Notes under the pieces: model-generated
What the model saw: the letters and a program-made list of their open reading frames with translations, nothing else
What the model was told of the DNA's origin: nothing
The model's database searches: none
Made by a program: the position numbers and the translations under genes
Assembly (NCBI RefSeq): GCF_018446385.1
Contig: NC_056002.1
Location: 32,412,636-32,476,635 of the forward strand
Reading direction: 5' to 3'
Length of the DNA stretch: 64,000 nt
Source of the DNA: Zingiber officinale
Lineage: Eukaryota; Streptophyta; Magnoliopsida; Zingiberales; Zingiberaceae
Part shown: positions 59,366 through 64,000 of the stretch, piece by piece
How positions within the stretch are numbered: the first letter of the stretch is position 1
How the letters are laid out: each line of letters opens with the position of its first letter

Positions 59366-59991
59366 GGAGATCGACGACGACTAGGGTTTGCAGGCAACAA
59401 CGAAATGACTCGAGCGAAAAGGATTGGAAAGGAGCGAAGGGAGCGGCCTTTTTAAGGGCTTTTTGCATCAGAAAAGATAAATAAGAAGAAAACCCAACTT
59501 TTTTTTAATCATCTCTCATCTTTCCGACGCCTCCTATGCGACCGACCGTGTACAAAATCCTAACGTGGATATTGTGACAGTCCAAATTTAATTTTTTAAT
59601 TTCCCTTATCTATACGGTATAGTTATCTTTGTCTTTTCTTTATTAAAATAAAAATTTTATTCTTTTTCTTATTATTATAATAATAGGTAAAAATCATTAT
59701 GTTACTGATATTATAACATTATAATAATTACTATATACTAGCTACTACAAATATAGTAGCTACTATAATGATATAATAGCTCTAATAATATTGTAGTAAT
59801 TACATCACATTTAAAAATTAGCACCATAATAATTATTGCGAGAAAAAAAAAAGAGATTTTTATTTTAAGTTAAGAGAAAAATTGTTGCATGAAGATAAAA
59901 GAAATTTAAAAAAATAGACTTCGATCGCGTCAGATCTCCCATGTCGGATGTCGCTCACTGTTACATAGGAAGTGTCAAACAACATATCAAT

Positions 59992-59995
<4 letters not shown>
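59366..59995. promoter_or_regulatory. FCA upstream region
   Basis: About 100 bp of 5' leader followed by AT-rich DNA. TAGCTACTA-type palindromic words at 59730-59800 resemble the array at 42720-43420. No obvious TATA box. No gene. Confidence 0.45.

Positions 59996-60037
<42 letters not shown>
59996..60037. repeat. (AT)n microsatellite
   Basis: About 20 AT dinucleotides. Similar shorter tracts occur at 46972-46996 and 62759-62782. Confidence 0.9.
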
Positions 60038-60039
<2 letters not shown>

Positions 60040-60044
60040 AAGTG

Positions 60045-60460
60045 CAGCTGCGAAGCTTCCAAATTCTCGCGCCCCTCACCGTCTCTCTTGTCAAACCTTC
60101 GAAAAGAAGCTAGGGCAACCCTATTTCGCCGTCGCGATGATGTCCTTACCCCTTTGACATTCATCATGCGGTCGCGAAGCTACTAGATCCTCGCGCCCCT
60201 CACCGTCTGTCTCCTCAACCCTCCGAAGGGAAGCTAGGGCAACCCTATTTCGTTGTCGCGGCGCTGCCCTTGCCCCTTCAATGTTCCTCGCATGGTTGTA
60301 AAGCTTCTAGATCCTCGTGCCCCTCACCGTCTCTCTCGTCCTCCAAGGAGAAGCTAGGGCAACCTATTTCGTCATCGCAATCCTCGCCCCTCCGATGTTC
60401 CTCAATCTCAAATCCTCGTGTGACCATGAAGCTTCCAGATCGTGCCCCACACCACCGTAT
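60045..60460 (+). repeat. 124-bp tandem repeat, about 3.3 copies
   Basis: Units start at about 60050, 60174, 60298 and 60426 (periods 124, 124 and 128). Shared blocks are GAAGCTTCTAGATCCTCG, CGCCCCTCACCGTCTCTC and AAGCTAGGGCAACCCTATTT. The sequence is GC-rich against an AT-rich background and resembles a repeated 5' leader. Small ORFs within are not convincing. Confidence 0.8.
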
Positions 60461-60947
60461 TATTCTCGCTGCCAACCTCTCACCGCAACACCTTTATGTG
60501 AGACTCCTTAGCTTTGCTATTTCCCTCTTCTACTCCCATTGTTCATAATTTTTCTCTTGTTTCTCTAATGCTAAATGTATCTATTTCTAAAATTAACAAT
60601 AGTTGGAAAATCTGAAATTAACAACTGTTAGATCTTGTGTGTGAGCTTCACGGTTTAAATGTTTAGGACTTAAAGTATTCTATAAAAATCATACTGGTGA
60701 TGGTCATTCTCTTTTTTATTTCCATGAGCCTTTATAGGATGCATTCTTCTTGTCTGTTCCACATGAGAATACTGTGTTAGATTACTAGCAACATTTTTTT
60801 ATGTATATTTATTTAGAATGTTTTTTTTAGTATTATGATGATGATATGCAGAATCTCATTTCATCTAAATATGAAATTTCCTAGTAATGGATGAAAATTA
60901 CGGTGAAGATTAGTTATACATTTCTTAAGTTGCAGATGATCGAAAGT
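60461..60947. other. AT-rich DNA before the FAR1-type pseudogene
   Basis: No gene recognised. It may hold the former promoter or an intron of the downstream pseudogene. Confidence 0.4.
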
Positions 60948-62078
60948 CAATTATGGGATGGAATTCTCATCAATAGATGAGACATTTTCATTCTATAACC
61001 AATATGCACGTGAATCAGGATTTAATACTAGGATAAATAGTAGCAAGAAAAATAAGATGACAAATAAAATCGTGTGGAAAACATTTGTATATTTTAAAGA
61101 ATGACATACAGATGATCAACGGAATAAACAAGCAAAAGGTGATCAACGAACAATGGAAAGAGCACGTGACGAAGTTAGAATTGGTTGTAAGTCAAAGATT
61201 CCTCAAGAAACAAACTGGATGGGTTGTCACTAACTTCATAGAAGGTCATAATCATCCACTCTCGACTCCTTCAAAGGTGCATTTGTTACGCTCACATTGT
61301 ATTGTTTCAATAGTAAAAAAAGTATTGACTCAACGGTTTTCAAAGCTCAATGTGCTAACTTGTCAACAAATGCGATTATTAGAGATAGAGTATGGAGGGT
61401 CCGAGCGAGCAAGTTGCACAGAAAGAGAAATTAGAAATTTTGAGAAAGAGCTAAAGGGTGAACAAAAGGGTGTCGATGTCAAAATACTAATCGAGCTATT
61501 TGCATCTGGGAAAGAGAAAAATTCAGCTTTTTTCTTTGAATAGGAGACTGATTCAGATAACGGATTTAGTAAGTATTTTTGGGTTGATCATTTATCAAGA
61601 ACAAAATACAATCTATTTGGTAATGTAGTTATATTTGATACAACATATAACATTAACAACTATGAGTTGATTTTTGTTCCATTTGTAGGAGTAAATCATC
61701 ATCACAAGACAATTATTTTTTGTCGTGGGTTTATAAGTGATGAGAAAATTGAATCTTTTGTTTAGCTGCTTAACAAGTTTATAGAAGTCATGCCTAAAGG
61801 TGCACTAAATGTGATCATCACTGATCAGGATCCTGCTATGACAAAAGACATTACCCAAGTTTTTCCTCAGACAGTGCATTGATATTGTTTGTGGCACATA
61901 CTGAACAAATTTTCAAAAAAATTACATCCTTTGACTCTTCATGACTATTATCAAAGTATAAATAATGTAATTAGAAATTCTAGAACACCTGATAAATTTG
62001 ATAATTCATGGGAAGATGTTATCAAGTGTCTTAATTTGGAGAAAAATGATTGGTTGCCTTTGATATATGAATTTTGAC
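60948..62078 (+). pseudogene. FAR1/FHY3-type (MULE-derived) gene, broken
   Basis: The FAR1 zinc-binding domain is readable at 60951-61260 (NYGMEFSSIDETFSFYNQYA; GFNTRINSSKKN; then after a frame change WVVTNFIEGHNHPL). The MULE transposase domain is at about 61555-61930 (VVIFDTTYNINNYELIFVPF; ITDQDPAM; YCLWHILNKF). Lesions: TGA near 61100, a frameshift near 61200, TAG at 61541-61543, TAG near 61763, TGA near 61880 and TGA near 62075. The C-terminal SWIM finger is not found. FAR1-related proteins are transcription factors domesticated from Mutator-like transposases. No terminal inverted repeats seen, so it may be a dead family member or a dead transposon. Confidence 0.8.
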
Positions 62079-63160
62079 ATAAGTGGGTGTTAGCTTATTT
62101 TAGCCATGTATTTTGTGCAAAAATTTCCAGCATGCATTATCTCTTTCCTTCCTCCCTACGCAATCTCCTCCTCTTATGCCTATAAAAAACCACCACCCTC
62201 TCAGCTCAAGGGCATCTCCTATCCGCTCCAATCTCCAACGCAAGTGCTCTTTTTCAGCAAGTTCTCAAGTGTGCTTAGTTGTTTTTATAAGTTTTCTCAA
62301 TGTACTCCTTGTAAAAATATGTAATATGTAAATCTTTGTAAAATTTGCTCTAAGTTTTTGTCGGTACAATTCCATCTTCTTATAAAAAATTCTCTATTAA
62401 ATAAAAATCAGTGTTTGTTTCTATAATGAACTAAAACTCCTTGACTTGGTCAAGAAGGACTGTACTCTAATATTTCATTCTCTATTTTCTTATTTCTTTT
62501 CCTCAGTCCTTTTCTTAGTAATCAATTGGTAAATAGTAACTATATCAGAAATAATGGAAAAAAGAACCTATAAGACCTTTGCAGGCTAAGTAAAAAGGGT
62601 TTCCTACCCTAAGTCTTACGCATAAGCCGGAGCAATGTGAGACTCCCTATAAAACAAACAAGAAAAGAAAGATATAAGAATAATAGAGTATTCTCTCACC
62701 TAACCCAATATCTCTTCAAAGTATGCTCGCGGATTATGCAGGGTAATGTGTGTGTGTGATATATATATATATATATATATATAGTGTTTATCCATTTGAC
62801 TAAAATTATTTTAATATAATTAAATTCATGGTAGTCATCACAACTAGCTACAGCAATAGAGTAATTAATTAATGGTTGTTATAATGTTTATTTTAATAAT
62901 TTTAGAGTAATTTTGATTATCTTCAACTGATTTTGATAAGTTTAAATCTGAATTCATGCTTCTGTGTAGAGCTGCTATGTATGCTCTGGTAGAGAAAGTT
63001 GAGCTGGCTAGTCTCTTGTTGCATAACCTTTTAATTTTTCCGCTGATAATGTTGGAATAAAGTTGTATGTTATGTCTTAAAAGAGAAAGGAAAAAAATCT
63101 TGTGCCCATATCCTTGGGCCAATATATTTTTTCAGTATATATTTCTCTTACTAGTAGGTA
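62079..63160. other. Intergenic DNA with a promoter-like stretch
   Basis: A TATA-like GCCTATAAAAAACC at about 62178-62191 is followed by a pyrimidine-rich leader-like stretch (62195-62265) and AT-rich DNA. This could be an LTR or other element promoter. A GT-rich then (AT)n tract is at 62747-62782. No gene. Confidence 0.4.
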
Positions 63161-63990
63161 ATTGTTGAGGTATGTCAAACGATCCCAAGCTTAATTGGTT
63201 TCTTGTACTGAAGTTCGCTAGTGCTTTAGTTGATCGCTAAAAGTAGGAGGAGCTTCCTAATCAAGTTCTGGATCGGAAGGGCAGGCTTCAAGTTCAGCTT
63301 GATATCCTCCAACTTAATTTATATCAATTTTAACCAAGTGTCTAGCTAGTTCTATTTTAAGATCAATCCATTCAGGAGGAGAACTATCGAAAGTACATAC
63401 TACGAAAGTTTCTTCTTCTTCTAGGACAAGAGAAATAATAGTTGTAAGTTTCTTAGGAAAATCCTTGACAGAGTTTGGGTCATGTATCCAAATTTTATAG
63501 AGAAGTTCGTAATCCATTAAAGTGAAAGGAGTGATTAGCCTTCCTTGATATGAGGTTGTTGTATACTTTTCATAATCTAGATTAACTTTGCAAAAAGAGT
63601 AAGAAGTTGACATAGACATCCATATTTAGCAGAATCATCACAGGCTATGCCAAGTTATGATATTTAAGTTTTGGGCTAAATTCTGCTTCATAGACAATAA
63701 TTATCATTGGAGGGAGATTTTCATGGAAAGCTTTCAAGGCTTCACATAGTTCAATGAAAGTCTGCAATGTCGACCTCTCTGCTAGATTTCAAACATAAGA
63801 ATTAATGTTATCCGATATAGTGTTAGAAAAGCTCAATAAATGGGCTTATGAAATTTTTTTGGTTGATATTGTAGCTGCTTGTTCCTTTAATTGAGCCAGT
63901 GTTAAGTAAGTAGGCAGATGAGGCTTTTTGTCGGTTGAAGATGTAGGAGAAGAAGGAGTCCCATGGGCCCCTCCGATAATTTATGCATAT
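63161..63990 (-). pseudogene. Unidentified decayed minus-strand ORF
   Basis: An open frame of 101 codons (63619-63314) is flanked on both sides by minus-strand stretches that also read like protein when frames are changed (about 63960-63630 upstream, 63310-63240 downstream). Codons look protein-like (acidic and hydrophobic alternation, LEEEETFVVCTFDSSPPEW). I do not recognise the family. A retroelement or old pararetrovirus remnant is possible but unproven. Confidence 0.35.
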
Positions 63991-64000
63991 GTTTGAGGAA

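Noticed and set aside
62106-62331. Overlapping 72-codon ORFs after the FAR1 pseudogene
   Set aside because: They lie in a pyrimidine-rich, leader-like stretch with a TATA-like box; no protein family features.
62106-63990. Endogenous pararetrovirus copy
   Set aside because: A TATA box with leader-like sequence and an unknown ORF suggested it, but there is no primer site, RT, protease or movement-protein motif.

Overview
The window is nuclear DNA of a flowering plant. Split genes with GT-AG introns, Ty1/copia retrotransposons, Au-type SINEs and orthologues of plant flowering and chromatin genes all show this. The very GC-rich first exons of two genes suggest a monocot, possibly a commelinid such as a Zingiberales species. 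That placement is tentative.

Left half (1-31 kb) is a nested transposon region. A Sirevirus-like copia element (A, 1-9162, cut by the window edge) carries gag, pol, an extra third gene in the env-like position, a cluster of polypurine tracts and a 1.9-kb LTR. It sits in the gag of an older, decayed relative (B). A second complete element (C, 11125-20043) has both LTRs, a GTTAT target duplication, a tRNA-Met primer site and damaged gag-pol. Next is a decayed cytosolic prolyl-tRNA synthetase gene in three exon pieces. One of its introns has grown to 8.35 kb by taking in a minus-strand copia element (D, 21268-29173). D itself hosts a hAT-type non-autonomous element, a TRIM-like element, a solo LTR and an LTR-like insert that contains a Mutator-type MITE. 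The next intron of the pseudogene holds a LINE fragment.

Right half (31.7-59.4 kb) holds three intact single-copy-type genes. EMC7 (minus strand, 7 exons, 213 aa) and a UBP22-type ubiquitin protease of the SAGA deubiquitinating module (plus strand, 3 exons, 598 aa) are head to head across about 700 bp. UBP22 and the flowering-time regulator FCA (minus strand, 17 exons, 756 aa, two RRMs, polyQ and a WW domain) point tail to tail across 4.2 kb of two decayed tandem arrays. FCA keeps a very long third intron (5.85 kb), the intron known in Arabidopsis for autoregulated early polyadenylation. Upstream of FCA lie a 124-bp tandem repeat, a broken FAR1-type (MULE-derived) gene and an unidentified decayed minus-strand ORF.

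The most unusual signal is arrays of short hairpins in several unrelated LTRs. Within an array the cores are constant, but the stem arms change from unit to unit in a complementary way. A related palindrome series occurs both in the LTR of element A and just upstream of its third gene, which appears to be spliced and to have its own leader.
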